64,000 nucleotides of DNA, taken from Elephas maximus indicus (Eukaryota; Chordata; Mammalia; Proboscidea; Elephantidae). The stretch covers positions 11,774,924 to 11,838,923 of the forward strand of contig NC_064823.1 in NCBI RefSeq assembly GCF_024166365.1, written 5' to 3'. Under the pieces are notes generated by a model. That model was not told where the DNA came from. It saw nothing but the letters and a program-made list of their open reading frames with translations, and ran no database searches. The position numbers were made by a program, and so were the translations under genes. This document shows positions 1 to 11,749 of the stretch, one piece after another (position 1 is the stretch's first letter; every line of letters begins with the position of its first letter).

Positions 1-959
1 CCTTTTTCAAATATAATCTTTGATTTTTATCTAGGAGTTAAGAGTATAAAGAAGAAACCTGATTTATCTCAGAAAATTTCAAAATGTCAGGAACCGATAA
101 GACAAATTAGCTCTGGAAATAAGAGCGAATCTAAAATTCAGACAAGAAGGATATAAAAAATGTCATTAAAAAGTAGCTAGACTATCAACTAGGCGATTAT
201 CTATCGTTTCTGGTTAGAAAACAGGGATTTATTTTCTAAGTAAGTTAAAAGACAGTGCGTAGATTGAGAGACAACAAGCATAATTTAGTGTAAGATCATC
301 ATATGAAGAAAAGTTTCGATCCTGAGTCTCTCAACCTTCTTTTCCCAAATAGTTTTAAGGACGCAAGTATTTAGGCTTGTGCCTTCCTTGCAGAAAATCC
401 AAAAAAATTATTGCTGTGGCGTATCTAGCCCAAGAAGAAAAAAATATGTCTACAGGTATCGACATTAGAAATTCCTCAATTTGATGGCTTAGCCTGATCA
501 CCCTATAGATAACCATACTCAACCAGTAGTCCACACAAAAACAGCTTATTTTCAGCATTTTAGGATTCCAATCTTAAATATGAAAAGGCAGTCAAGTATC
601 ACAAGACATTTGCATTAAGTATCTACCATAATCCAAGAAAATATAGAAAAAAGTGTAAAATAAGTTACTACCAATATGTTCACATAAATAAGAGAACATA
701 TTGCATACATGAAGAGTTCAGACACCTTGAAAGAGAAAAATTCAGAAAACAAAAAAAACTTTTAGAATTAAAATATTAATAATATAACCATCATAATAGT
801 AATAATGATGATAAAATCCTGCTCCCCCTATGATTTTTGCAACAGTTCTAATGATCTTCATACTGCTCCCAGGATCATTTCTTAGTTTTCTTGGAGAAAA
901 ACTGATATTTGCAACCAAGTAGCTCCATTTTCTGCTTATAGAATTCCAGGAGTCAGACA
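1..959. other. AT-rich sequence, nothing firmly identified
   Basis: No exon, RNA gene or confidently named repeat is visible. Part of 742-959 may continue the MaLR internal remnant on the minus strand. Confidence 0.4.
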
Positions 960-1649
960 TCTCCTCTATGCCATCCTCTTTGTACCTTTCAGTCTAAGCT
1001 AACAGGGTTTCTGCTGAGGTGGTTGATTAGCTCTATTAGTGTCAGGCCTGATCTCTTTAGCAAAGGATTCTGTAGCCACAACTTTGTTATCAGTTCCAGG
1101 ATATGCTACCTTAGTTTTTACATTAGGATTTTTTTAATCTTCAGATCCTGGTTCCTTTTTGCACAGTTCATTTCTAAATCTTTCTCTTACCTCCCACATT
1201 TTAGTATAAGCAAAAAGGGGAAACCACACTGCATCTTCAAGATCTTGCTTAGAAATCTCTTCAGCTAAATATCCACGTTCATCTCTTACAAGCTCTACCT
1301 TCCACAAAACATTCCAACATGATTAAGACAAGTTTTTTGTCACTTTATGACAAGGATTGCCTTTCCTCTAATGTCCAAAAATACGTTATTTCCTTTTAAA
1401 GCCTTGCCCAAAATATTTGATATCCACATGTCTAGCAACATTCTGTTTATGATGATAGAAGCTTTCACAAAAGCTCTTAGTATTTTGTGAATCCTCATCA
1501 AAATTGGCCTGAATGTCCATAATTCTACTAACAGTCTCTTCAAGGTGATCTAGACTCTTACTATTAGATGCATCGGATATGTTACTCAAAGTCTCTTCTA
1601 AACTCTTAGATATTTGTTTCAACAGCATCCCACTTCTCAGCACCAAATA
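960..1649 (-). mobile_element. MaLR internal-region remnant
   Basis: This stretch follows the LTR directly on the minus strand. It carries broken open frames (for example 1386-1646, with a Glu/Ser-rich coiled-coil-like peptide) that resemble the short non-pol internal part of MaLR elements. Stops and frameshifts interrupt the frames. I do not regard any of these frames as a host gene. The lower boundary is uncertain and the remnant may extend toward 600. Confidence 0.5.
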
Positions 1650-2082
1650 CCATCATAGTTTCCTAATGCTGCTGGAACAAAAAATACCACAAGTGGGTGG
1701 CTGTAAAGAGCAGAAATTTATTTTCTTACAATTCAGGAGGCTAGAAGTCCAAATTCAGCATGTGACCCTAGGGGAAGTTCTTCCTTATCTATTTTATCTT
1801 CTGGTAGCCATTAATTCTTGAAGTCTTTATGCTTGTAGATCTATCTGCTGTATATCTCTGTCTTCATATGCCATCTGTCCCATCTGTGTCTCTGTGTCTA
1901 TTCTGCTCTTTTTATAACTCGGAAGTGACTAGGTTTAGGACTTCCCCTGTTCTAGTATAACCAAATTAACATAAAAAAGAAAACCCTATTACCAGACAGG
2001 ATCACATCCACAGGTATAAGGGGCCAGAACCTCAATGCATTTTTTTGTTGGGGGGCAGGGGGGCACAACTCAATCCATAGCA
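1650..2082 (-). mobile_element. MLT1/MaLR-type LTR
   Basis: Read on the minus strand the element starts TGCTATGGATTGAGTTGTGC at 2082. It contains internal landmarks typical of ERVL-MaLR LTRs: a repeated GAGACACAGA-like stretch, then AATAAATTTCTG before a GCCACCCA motif. It ends near AGGAAACTATGATGG. The sequence that follows on the minus strand (GGTGCTGAGAAGTGGGATGC) resembles the start of MaLR internal sequence. The family is assigned from memory of the consensus; the exact subfamily is not. Confidence 0.75.
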
Positions 2083-3394
2083 GGAGAAAATTAAAACAAT
2101 TGATGTCACGAACTGTATGGTTCGACTACGACCAAGAATGCCTGGTCCATTTTAATTAACTGCTTTTGTTTAACTAACTGGTTCCCTGATACAGCAAAGC
2201 CCTCCTGGGATAAAATATCAGTTGCTGGTGGGTTTGTACTTGGCACGAGCAGCACCACATTGTCCTTGTCCAGTATTACCCTCTCTTCCTGCTCCAAAAA
2301 GCTCTAGTCCATAAGACAAGAATTGCTATTGATTGACCATACCCTGGCATGACATGCCATCAGGTTCAGCCTGTGCTTGACAGGTGGTCTCTGATATTCC
2401 AAATCGTAAAGGCAGTTACAACACAACTCCTTAACCAGGCAGCACTTGAGTCCAGCTTACTAAGGGCCAGGCTTTTGATCTGTGTTCACAACATCTAGCC
2501 TGGTAACCATCAATGGCTGCTTTAGTGATTATACAACCCCAGGAGGCCTTTCATGAGGTTGGTGGAAAAGAAGACTGTCACACCAAAGAGAATTAAGCTT
2601 TACACGCATTGCCTAACAAGAGTCATGATTGTCAGGCAAAGGTAGTGATCTTGTCCTCCTGTGATGCTACTTTATTTTTTGCTGTCAGGAGTGCTCTCCT
2701 ATCCCCAAGTCTATCAAGGTGAATATACATAATGGTCTGTGGCCCAGGTAGTGATAAAAGAAAGAAGTGGGAAAGGAGGGAGGGAGGGGAGGAGGAAGGA
2801 AAGAAAGAGCCAAGGAAGGAGCATTTGAGAGGATTTTCAGAGGAGGTAACTCAGCTGCTCTCCAATGCAAAACCCCTATCCAATGTGGTTGGGATTTGCT
2901 GGCCACTACTGTTTACTAGCATGCAAAAAGGCACATCTGGATATTAGTGGCCATGATATTCCCCACCCAGACCATTGACAAAATGACCTTACTGAATGTG
3001 GGCCCCCACAAAGGGGAAATTGATTGCCACTTCTTGGAGCAGAATAGTATCTATGAAGTGGTCTGCCAGGCTCTTGAAATTTTCCCCATAACTACACAGA
3101 AAGGCTGAACTATGTGCAATAAGACAGAGACAAAAATTATAAGTTGTGATTCTATGCAGCTGGAAATCCAACATATTATGAATAAATTATACATGGAGAA
3201 AAGGTGGGAGGTGAGAGGGAGCAGGACATAACAGAGGGTGGTTTTGATCCATTGAATCTGTCGTACCAGTCTGCTACCTATTGCCCTGTTGCAACAAAGA
3301 TCCTGATCCTTTGGGGGGGGGAGGAAAAATCTATAGCATCTTTGTATCACAATGAATGGGTTAATTCAAACCTGACTTAAACCCTGGGTCCTTG
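2083..3394. other. Unassigned sequence with a GA-rich tract
   Basis: A purine-rich tract of GGGA/GGAA units lies at about 2757-2815 and a G run at 3313-3320. Some stretches look like old retroviral coding sequence, but no motif is clear enough to name. Confidence 0.35.
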
Positions 3395-3950
3395 TGACCA
3401 TTAAGGTTGTGAGTCAACTTGTCTGGGCCATGATTCTCAGTGCTTTGGCAGTTACGATGTAGCTTGGCAGTTATATAATGATGCAATCGCCTGCTTGATG
3501 AGATCTGGTATAATGTGATCACCTCCATGACGGGATATGCTGTGAGTAGCCAATCATTTGAAAGAGAATTCCCTCGGGGGTGTGGCCTGCATCCAATATA
3601 TATGGACTTCCTGACAAAAATCACTGGCTTTTGCTCTGCTCTGGATCCTGCATTAGGCTCATCAGCATCTGACCTCTAATTCTTGGGACTTGGGCCAGCA
3701 GCCTGCCCTCTGACCTGTGGCTCTTGGGTTTGTCAGACCCTGCAGGTACGTGAGTCAGGAGAAATCTCTAGGCTGACACCTGATGCCTGATGCATGGACT
3801 TGGGACTTGCCAGATTCTACAACCATGTGAGCCATTTCCTTGAGATTAATCTCTCTCACTATATATATGCGTGTGTATAATATATATACACACGCATATA
3901 CATATATATGCTTCACTGGTTTTGCTTCTCTGGAGAACCTAGACTAAGAT
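3395..3950 (+). mobile_element. LTR-like repeat (family not assigned)
   Basis: The element opens with TGACCATTAAGGTTGTGAGT. It contains a TATA-like ATCCAATATATATGG at about 3590 and ends CTCTGGAGAACCTAGACTAAG, the terminal form of several mammalian LTR repeats. Near its 3' end sits a TA/CA-rich microsatellite that forms a perfect inverted repeat. No internal region is evident on either side, so it may be a solo LTR. Confidence 0.5.
3864..3900. repeat. Perfect 16-bp inverted repeat, 5-nt spacer
   Basis: The left arm TATATGCGTGTGTATA (3864-3879) and right arm TATACACACGCATATA (3885-3900) are exact reverse complements separated by ATATA. Flanking TA repeats extend the symmetry imperfectly. It lies within the terminal part of the LTR-like repeat. 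Confidence 0.9.
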
Positions 3951-4629
3951 AGTCCTTAAACCCTATACACCAACCATCACCATGGGGATGTTTGTAATCC
4001 TGTTGATACTTATTTAGGCTCTCTAGAGAAATTAATTTACTAATATGAGCAGGATAGAAAGAAGCCCCCTTCCCTAAAGTACATACATTGTATGTATGTG
4101 TGTATGTAGAAAAGGAAGAAGGAAAGAAGATGGACACAGTGGGAGGAAACAAATAAATAAATTGAAAAAAGGTCAACAATTTAACCCAATTGGAAATCCA
4201 AAATTCACAAAATAAAAATATACAACAAAAGGACAAAAAGGTGCTGATTGACCTTTGTACAGCAATAATATAGATTCTGAATTAATTTTAACATCTGCTC
4301 GTGTTGCCAATTGCCCAAACGTCATGGATTTAATCAATAATGCAGCTTAAATTATGCCTTAGAACCTCATTAAATTTAAACATGGTGCCCCCTATAATCT
4401 TAGTGGACTTACTGAATAGAAAATAGAGGACAAATATATATACCTCATCTTAATCGTTAGAACTATTGCCTTCCTTCAATTTTTTGGAGTCATAGCACTC
4501 TTTGTCCTAAAATATCCCAAAATAGGCATACATGTTCTGACACAAGGAATAATAAATTAAGATTAAATTAAATCTTAGGCACTTACAAATTGGCTTGATA
4601 AAATGGGATCCTATATACTTCCAAATTAA
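3951..4629. other. Unassigned sequence upstream of the retroviral pol remnant
   Basis: The GTATGTATGT repeats at 4084-4107 are short. The rest may be decayed retroviral sequence, but no motif supports that directly. Confidence 0.3.
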
Positions 4630-5147
4630 AATGGTTAACGTTGTCCAGTATAAATTAAAACAGGGCCTTAAAGAACTGAAACTCATTATATAAGATTAAG
4701 TGAGTGATATGGTGACTATGATACTGCTTCTCCATTTACTAGCCCAATAGGCCTATTGTTAAACCTGTATAGAATGGATGGCCCTTTACAATGGATTACT
4801 AGAATATTAATGCTGTGGTCTTATCTTTTAAGGCCCCATACCCAATAACCTACATTGTTGAAATCATTGACTCCATCCAGTCAGTAAATGACAAACATTT
4901 TGCTATTACAGATTTGGTAAATATGTCCTGTTCAGTGCCTAATTGAACAACTTCTTCAGTCTGCTTTCATCTCCAAAGGGACATGATACGCCTCTACCGG
5001 GCTACCCATGGAGTACCTCAACAGCCTCACAATTGCACACAGTCTCTGAAGGTGGTGTGTTAACTGCACCTACTCCTCTCCAGGAGCAGAGGTATGACAT
5101 TACATTGATGCCATCTTACTCCAAGGAGGCCCATTTGACCCATGTTT

Positions 5148-5297
5148 CAAAACAAACCAAACCAAACCTGTTGCCATCGAGTCGATTCCGACTCAGAGAC
5201 CCTATAGGACAGAGTAGAACTGCCCCATCGAGTTTCCAAGGAACTGCCTGGTGGATTTAAACCGCAGACCTTAGCACTTACCCACCACGCCACTGGG
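5148..5297 (-). mobile_element. AfroSINE inside the ERV pol remnant
   Basis: An antisense AfroSINE runs from CCTGTTGCCATCGAGTCGAT to the head remnant ending CCACGCCACTGGG. It is the short form. It sits between RT-like sequence on both sides, so it entered after the retrovirus. Confidence 0.85.
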
Positions 5298-5299
5298 AC

Positions 5300-6200
5300 A
5301 TACAAACACTCACAAAGGAGCTCATGAAAAGGAGATAGGCTATTGTCTTACACATAGTACAATACCTTATCACTTCGGCTAAATTGCTGAAAATTCTTTG
5401 GTAAAGCGAGGACTACTCCATCCCTGACACTGTCAAGAACTTACCACTATCAATGTTAATACATCATTTAGTTTGTTAATACATGATTTAGGTTTTTTTT
5501 TTTTTTTTTTTCTTGGCTTTTCAAAGCAACGTATGCTTCTTTTATAACTTTTATTTAATCTCAGTAATGTTGTTACTTGCAAATTGGCCCAACTTGAATT
5601 GGGCTACCTCCAAAAACAAAACAAAAAAGCTCTAGAATCTGTCCAAAATGAAATCAGTAGACACTCCTATTATTGCTCTCAGAGACTCCTTCATGTTAGA
5701 GGCTTTAGCAATCTCCTGTCATGTATCCTGGAGTCTCTGTACCACTTATTATGGCTGTAAGTTGCCCATAAACTTTTAAAACAAGAAACAGCCCTCCTGG
5801 CCCTGCATTATATACCATCAAAGCAGCAATTGTTTGCCACATAGTGCATTTCCCAGTAAATAGAGGCTCTTGTAGACCCTTATCCTGTGACTCTCCATAC
5901 CCAGGTGGTCCTTATGCCTTGGGTGATGAAAGCAACGTCCCACAAGCTCAGCATGGCTATCAAGGCCTCCTTCAGATAGGATGGAGCCAGTCCTGGGCTC
6001 TCTTCCCTACCCCATACCTCATCTTCAACAGGAGCTGATCTTTCCTGTCCTTAGTCACATACCAGATGCCATAGTACTGGAGGAGATCACCTCTTTCCCA
6101 GACTCTTTTGAAACCTTGTTTCCTCTGGGAATCAACTGAATGAATACTAATGGGAGTTTGGACACTTTACAAAATCATCGCTACTGTCATTCAGGATAGA
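5300..6200 (+). other. Further degraded ERV sequence between RT and RNase H
   Basis: The stretch continues pol-like sequence after the SINE (for example a polymerase thumb-like region near 5310-5450). It is interrupted by an A/T-rich tract at 5493-5512 and by stops in all frames. The plus orientation agrees with the flanking motifs. Confidence 0.45.
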
Positions 6201-6838
6201 GCTCTGTGGAGTGTTGCTGCTTTTCAGTCCTAACCAGAATGTCACAATGAAGGGCAAGATCCAAAGGTCAGCACGAATGGCCACAATTCAAGCAGCCACA
6301 TTAACACTCAATTCCCTGACCAGTAAATGGTCCTATCTGTACATTTTCACAAACTCTTGGGTTACTGCCCAAGAGTTGCTGCCTTTGGATTAAAGAACTT
6401 GGGATTCTCTTACCTTACCAAAAACCAAAAATATAAATCAAGGTAACAGATGGCTATACATATACTAGGGCTACATTACAAGGCCTCCACAGGACATTCC
6501 TTATTTCTTTCAAAGTTCTAGACATTACTGATAGTGATCAAGACACTCATTTCTCTTCTCAAAATACATAATGCTGGATTCCTGAGAAAAGCTTTTAATG
6601 CAACTTCAACCTCCCCTCTAAGGCTTTGGGAGCTGGTATAAATAAGAGGCATGATAGGATTCTCAAAAAACTCATATTTAAATTACAAATTGACAAATGG
6701 CCCCTTCTGTGTGTCACTGTTGCCATAGCATTGATTAGTCTAAATTCACACCTCATGAGGACATGCATTCCCTATACCAACCCACACAGGCCCCTCAACT
6801 GCGTTTATTGGCCATGAAAAGAGACATTTCCACAGTTT

Positions 6839-7789
6839 GTTTTATTATTCTTTAGATGAATGTTTACAGCTCAAGTTAGTTTCTCACACAAAAATGTATA
6901 CACACATTGTTCTGTAACCCTAGTTGCCATCCCTGGATTTCCCATACCATTCAACCAGCTCCTATCCCCTTCTGCCTTCTCATCTCACCTCTGGATAGGA
7001 GCAGACCATTTATATCTACTTTAACTAAGACGCAAACTCTTCACGAGTATCATTTTATGTCTTATATTCCAGTCTATCCTTTGTCCGAAGAGTTGGCCTC
7101 GGGGAATGTTTTAGTTTTGGGCTAACAAAGAGTCTGGAGGCTCTGTCTTCTGGGGTTCCTCCAGTCTCAGTCAGACAATCAAGTCTGGTCTATTTACTAG
7201 AATTTGAGTTCTGCATCCCATTTTTCTCCTGCTCTGTCGGGAACTCTCTATTGTGTTCACTGTCAGGGCGGACATTGGTGGTAGCCAGGCACCATCTAGT
7301 TCTTCTGGTCACAGGCTGATGGAGTCCCTGGTTTATATGGCCTCTTTTGTCTCTTGAGCTAATATTTTCATTGTGTCTTTAGAGTTCTTCATTCTCCTCT
7401 GCTCCAAGTGGGTTGGGACCAACTGATGCATCATAGATCACAGCTACCTAGCTTTTAAGACCCCAGACGCCACTCACCAAAGTAGGACACAGAACATTTT
7501 CTTAATAAACACTGCTATGCCAATTGACCCAGGTGTCCCCCAAAACCGTGGTCCCCAGGCCCCAGCCCCAACTACACTGTCCTTTGAAGTGTTTGGTCTT
7601 GTGCAGGAAATTTCTTAGCTTTTGTTTAATGCAGTGGTGCTAAAATCTCCTATATCATGCATTGTCCTTGCCTCTCTCAAGATAATTCTTGTCTATTTTT
7701 TACTATCTAGTGAATTTCCCTCTCCCTCCCTCCCCACCCTCATAACCTTCAATGAATGTTTTCTTCTGTGTTCAAAACTTCTCTTGAGT
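6839..7789 (-). mobile_element. L1 3' UTR
   Basis: Read on the minus strand this contains GACTGAGACTGGAGGAACCC (7180s) and ends TTTTTGTGTGAGAAACTAAC ... AATAATAAAAC. The same blocks in the same order occur at 27744-28120, identifying both as L1 tails of related subfamilies. Confidence 0.8.
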
Positions 7790-10700
7790 TCTTATAATAG
7801 TGGTCCCACAGAATATTTGTCCTTTTACAACTGACTGATTTTACTCAGCATAATGCCTTCCAGATTCATCCATGTTATGAGATCTTTTGAGGATTCATCA
7901 TTGTTCTTTATCATTTCATAGTATTCCACTGTGTGACTATACCATAATTTGTTTACCCATTTGTCCATTGATGGGCACCTAGGTTGTTTCCAACTTTTTG
8001 CTATTGTGCACAGTGCTGCAGTGAATAGGGGTGTGCATATATCTATTTATGTGATGGCTCTTATTTCTCTAGGGTATATTCCAAGGAGTGGGATTGTTGG
8101 ATCATATGGTAGTTGTATTTCTAGCTTTTTAAGGAAGCACTAAATCGGCTTCCAAAGTGGTTGTACCATTTTACATTTCCCACCAGCAGTATACAAGTTG
8201 CTCCAGCCTGTCCAAAATTTCTCCAACATTTATTATTTTGTGTTTTTTGGATTAATGCTAGCCTTGTTACGGTGAGTGAGTATCTCATTGTAGTTTTGAT
8301 TTGCATTTCTCTAATGGCTAATGATCTTGAGCATTTCCTCGTTTATCTGTTAGCTGCCTGAATATCTTCTTTGGTGAAGTGCCTGTTCTTATCTTTCCCC
8401 ATTTTTTAATTGGGTTATTTGCCTTTTTGTAGTTGAGTTTTTGCAGTATCTTGTAGGTTTTAGAGATTAGATGCTGTTCAGATATGTCATAGCCAAAAGT
8501 TGTTTCCTAGTCTGTAGGTTGTATTTTTATTCTTTTGCTGAAGTCTTTTGATGAACGTAATTATTTGGTTTTTAGGAGACCCCGTTTATCTAATTTCTCT
8601 TCTGGTGTTTGTGCATTGTTAGTAATGTTTTGTATGCTGTTTATGCCATGTACTAGGGCTCCTAGCATTGCCCCTATTTTTTTCCCCTGATCTTTACCAT
8701 TTTAAATTCTATATTTAGGTCTGTGGTCCTTTTCGAGTTAATTTTTGTGCATGGTGTGAGGTATGGGTCCTGTTTCATTTATTGTACATGGATATCCAGT
8801 TAAACAACACCATTTGTTAAAGAGACTGTCTTTTACTCATTTAATGCACTTTGGGCCTTTCTCAAATATCTGCTGTTCATACGTGGATGAGTTTACACCT
8901 GGATTCTCAATTCTGTTCCATTGGTCTATGTATCTATTGTTGTACCAATACCAGGCTTTTTTGACTACCGTGGCAGTATAATAGTTTCTAAAATCAGGTA
9001 GTGTGAGGTCTCCCACTTTGTTCTTCTTCTTCAGTAATGCTTTACTTATGCAGGCCTGCTTCCCTTTCCATATGAAGTTGGTATTTTGTTTCTCCATTTC
9101 ATTAAGAAATGTCATTGGTATTTGGATGGGATTGCATTGTATCTGTAGATTGCTTTGGGTAGAATTGACTTTTTCACAATCTTGAGCCTTCCTATCCATG
9201 AGCAAGGTATGTTTTTCCACTTATGTAGGTCTTTTTTGGTTTCTTGCAGTAGTGTCTTGTAGTTTTCTTTGTATAGGTCTTTTACATCTCTGGTTAGATT
9301 TATTCCTAAGTATTTTATCTTCTTGGGCGTTATTGTAAATGGTATTGATTTGGTGATTTCCTCTTTGAAGTTGTCTTTGTTGGTGTGAAGGAATCCAACT
9401 GATTTTTGTGTGTTTATCTTGTATCCTGATACTCTGCTGAGCTCTTCTATTAGTTCCAGTAGTTTCCTTGTGGATTCTTTGGGGTTTCTGTGTATTAGAT
9501 CATATCGTCTACAAATAGGGATACATTTACTTCTTCCTTACCAATCTGGATGGCCTTTATTTCATTTTATAGCCTAATTGCTCTGGCTAGTACCACCAGT
9601 ACAATGTTGAAGAGCGGTGATAAAGGGCATCCTTGTCTGGTTCCCGTTCTCAAGGGGAATGCTTTCACACTTTCTCCATTTAGGAGGATGTTGGCTGTTG
9701 GCTTTGTATAAACGCCCTTTATTATATTAAGGAATTTTCCTTCTATTCCTATTTTGCTGAGTTTTTATCATGAATGGGTGTTGGATTTTATCAAATGACT
9801 TTTTGGCATCAATTGATAAGATCATGTGGTTCTTGTCTTTTGTTTTATTTATGTGATGGATTACGTTGATTGTTTTTCTAATGTTGAGCCATCTCTGCAC
9901 ACCTGGTATGAATCCCACATGGCTGTGGTGAACTATTTTTTTGATATGTTATCGAATTGTATTGGCTAGAATTTTGTTGAGGATTTTTGTATCTACATTC
10001 ATGAGGGACATTGGTCTGTAACTTTCTCTTCTTTTTTTTTTTTTTTTTGGTGTCTTTACCTGATTTTGGTATCAGGGTTATACTGGCTTCATAGAATGAG
10101 TTTGGAAGTGTTCTGTCATTTCTATGCTCTGAAATACCTTTAGTAGTAGTGGTTTTAACGCTTCTCTAAAAGTTTGGTAGAATTCTCTAAAGAAGCTCTT
10201 AGGGCCAGGGCTTTTTTTGTTGTTCTTAGAAGTTTTAAAATGATTTTTCAATCTCTTCTTTTGTTATAGGCTTATTTAGTTTTTCTACCTCTGTTTGTGT
10301 TAGGTTAGGTAGGTAATGTGATTCTAGAAATTGGCGATTTTTTTCTAGGTTTTCAAATTTGTTGGAGTATAATTTTTCATAGTATTCTGCTATGATTCTT
10401 TTAATTTGAGTTGGGTTTGTTGTCATATCACCCATATCATTTCTTATTCAGGTTATTTGCTTCCTCTAGAGTTTTTCTTGTGTCAGTTTGGCCAATGGTT
10501 TATCAATTTTATTGTCCTTTTCAAGGAACCAGCTTTTGGTCTTATTAACTCTTTTGATTGTTTTTCTATTCTCTATTTCATTTAATTCTGCTCTAATTTT
10601 TATTATTTCCTTTCTTCTGGTGCCTGAGGGCTCCTTTTGCTGCTCCCTTTCTACTCGTTCTACTTGTAGGGTTAATGTTTTGATTCTGGGTGTTCTTTCT

Positions 10701-11437
10701 CTTTGGATATGTGTATTTATTGCTATAAATCGACCTCTGAGAAATGCTTTTCCTATATCCCAAAAATTCTGTTAGAAAGTGTTTTCATTCTCATTTGAGC
10801 CTGTGAATTTCTTTATTCCATCCTTAATTTTTTCTATAATCCAGCAGTTTTTGAGCAAGGTGTGTTCTGTATATGTCTATGAGATCAAGTTGGTTGATTA
10901 CGGCATTAAATCTTCTGTGTCTTTATGAACTTCTTTGAGGATGTTCTGCCCATCACTGAAAGTGGGGTGTTGATGTCTCCTGCTATTGTTGTGAAGCTGT
11001 CTATTTCTCTTTTCAGTGCTGTTAGACTTTGTTTTCTGTATTTTGGAGCTCTGTTGTTGGGTGTGTAAGTATTTATTATGGCAATGTCCTCCTGGTATAT
11101 TGACCCTTTATTCATTATATAGCGTTCTTCCTTATCCTTTGCAGTGGATTTTACTTTAAAGTGTATTTTTTCAGATATTAATATTGTCACTCCTGCTCTT
11201 TTCTGATGGTTGCTTACTGATATATTTTTTCCATCCTTTGAGTTTTAGTTTCTTTGTGCCTTTAAGTCTAAGATGTGTCTCTTGTAAACAGTGTATAGAT
11301 GGATCATGTTTTTTAATCCACTCTGCCACTCTCTGTCTCTTTATTGGGGCATTTAGTTCATTTATATTCAGCATAATTATTGATAAGTATGAGTTCAGTG
11401 CTGTCATTTTGATGTCTTTTTTGTGTGTTGTTGACAA
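7790..11437 (-). pseudogene. L1 ORF2 endonuclease/reverse transcriptase (broken)
   Basis: ORF2 supplies the nicking endonuclease and reverse transcriptase of L1. The minus strand from 11437 shows the endonuclease N terminus with LSIIMLNINELNAPIKR and HCLQETHL. Further on there is RT sequence with [16 protein letters not shown] (about 9780-9830), FIWKGKQ and ADLTLPDF-like VGDLTLPDF near 9000-9080, and the C-terminal [12 protein letters not shown] at 8306. These sections are separated by stops and small frameshifts, so no continuous frame remains. The C-terminal limit is approximate. Confidence 0.8.
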
Positions 11438-11575
11438 TTTCTTTGTTCCACATAATTTTCTGTGCTGAGTTGTTTTTCTTTATGTATTTTCTTTTCTTCT
11501 TTTTCGCTGTTGTTGATTTGGTATTTGTTGAGTCTTTATATTTTTCTTCTTTTTATTATGATGTGTAGGATTGTT

Positions 11576-11735
11576 GGAAACCCTGGTGGTGTAGTGGTTA
11601 GGTGCTACGGCTGCTAACCAAAAGGTTGGCAGTTTGAATCCACCAGGCATTCCTTGGAAAGTCTATGGGGCAGTTCTACTCTGTCCTATAGGATTGCTAT
11701 GAATTGGAATCGACTGGATGGAGACAGGTTTTTTT
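11576..11735 (+). mobile_element. AfroSINE nested in L1, perfect 12-bp TSD
   Basis: This is a short-form SINE with head GGAAACCCTGGTGGTGTAG, B-box-like AGTTTGAATCC and a T-rich tail. It is flanked by TGTAGGATTGTT at 11564-11575 and 11736-11747. It lies between the ORF2 start and the ORF1 end of the L1, on the opposite strand. Confidence 0.96.
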
Positions 11736-11749
11736 TGTAGGATTGTTAG

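Larger units (their letters stand above)
4630..6831 (+). pseudogene. Decayed endogenous retrovirus pol region (RT, RNase H, integrase remnants)
   Basis: Reading the plus strand across several frames gives ordered remnants of a retroviral polymerase. Near 4640-5130 there are reverse-transcriptase-like stretches, including a YLNS element around 5015 and a degenerate YIDA active-site box near 5105 where the functional motif ends in two Asp. At 6211-6393 there is an RNase H-like segment containing YIFTNSW, with Asn in place of the usual Asp. Around 6535-6560 an integrase-like SDQDTHFSSQ follows. Stops and frameshifts separate all of these and an AfroSINE interrupts RT, so nothing here can be functional. 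The order matches the plus strand, as does the LTR beyond the L1 at 14545-15033. The class is not settled; it looks gamma/ERVL-like. Confidence 0.75.

Noticed and set aside
1386..1646. An 86-codon minus-strand frame as a processed pseudogene of a coiled-coil protein
   Set aside because: It directly follows a MaLR-type LTR and its start resembles MaLR internal sequence; no host protein was recognised.
2757..2815. GA-rich tract as a gene or regulatory element
   Set aside because: Simple purine-rich sequence with no conserved motif; chance open frames only.
4943..5260. A 105-codon plus-strand frame
   Set aside because: It crosses from a decayed retroviral RT region into an AfroSINE in a frame that differs from the RT motif frame.
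8837..9220. A 127-codon minus-strand frame as a host gene
   Set aside because: It is a piece of L1 ORF2.
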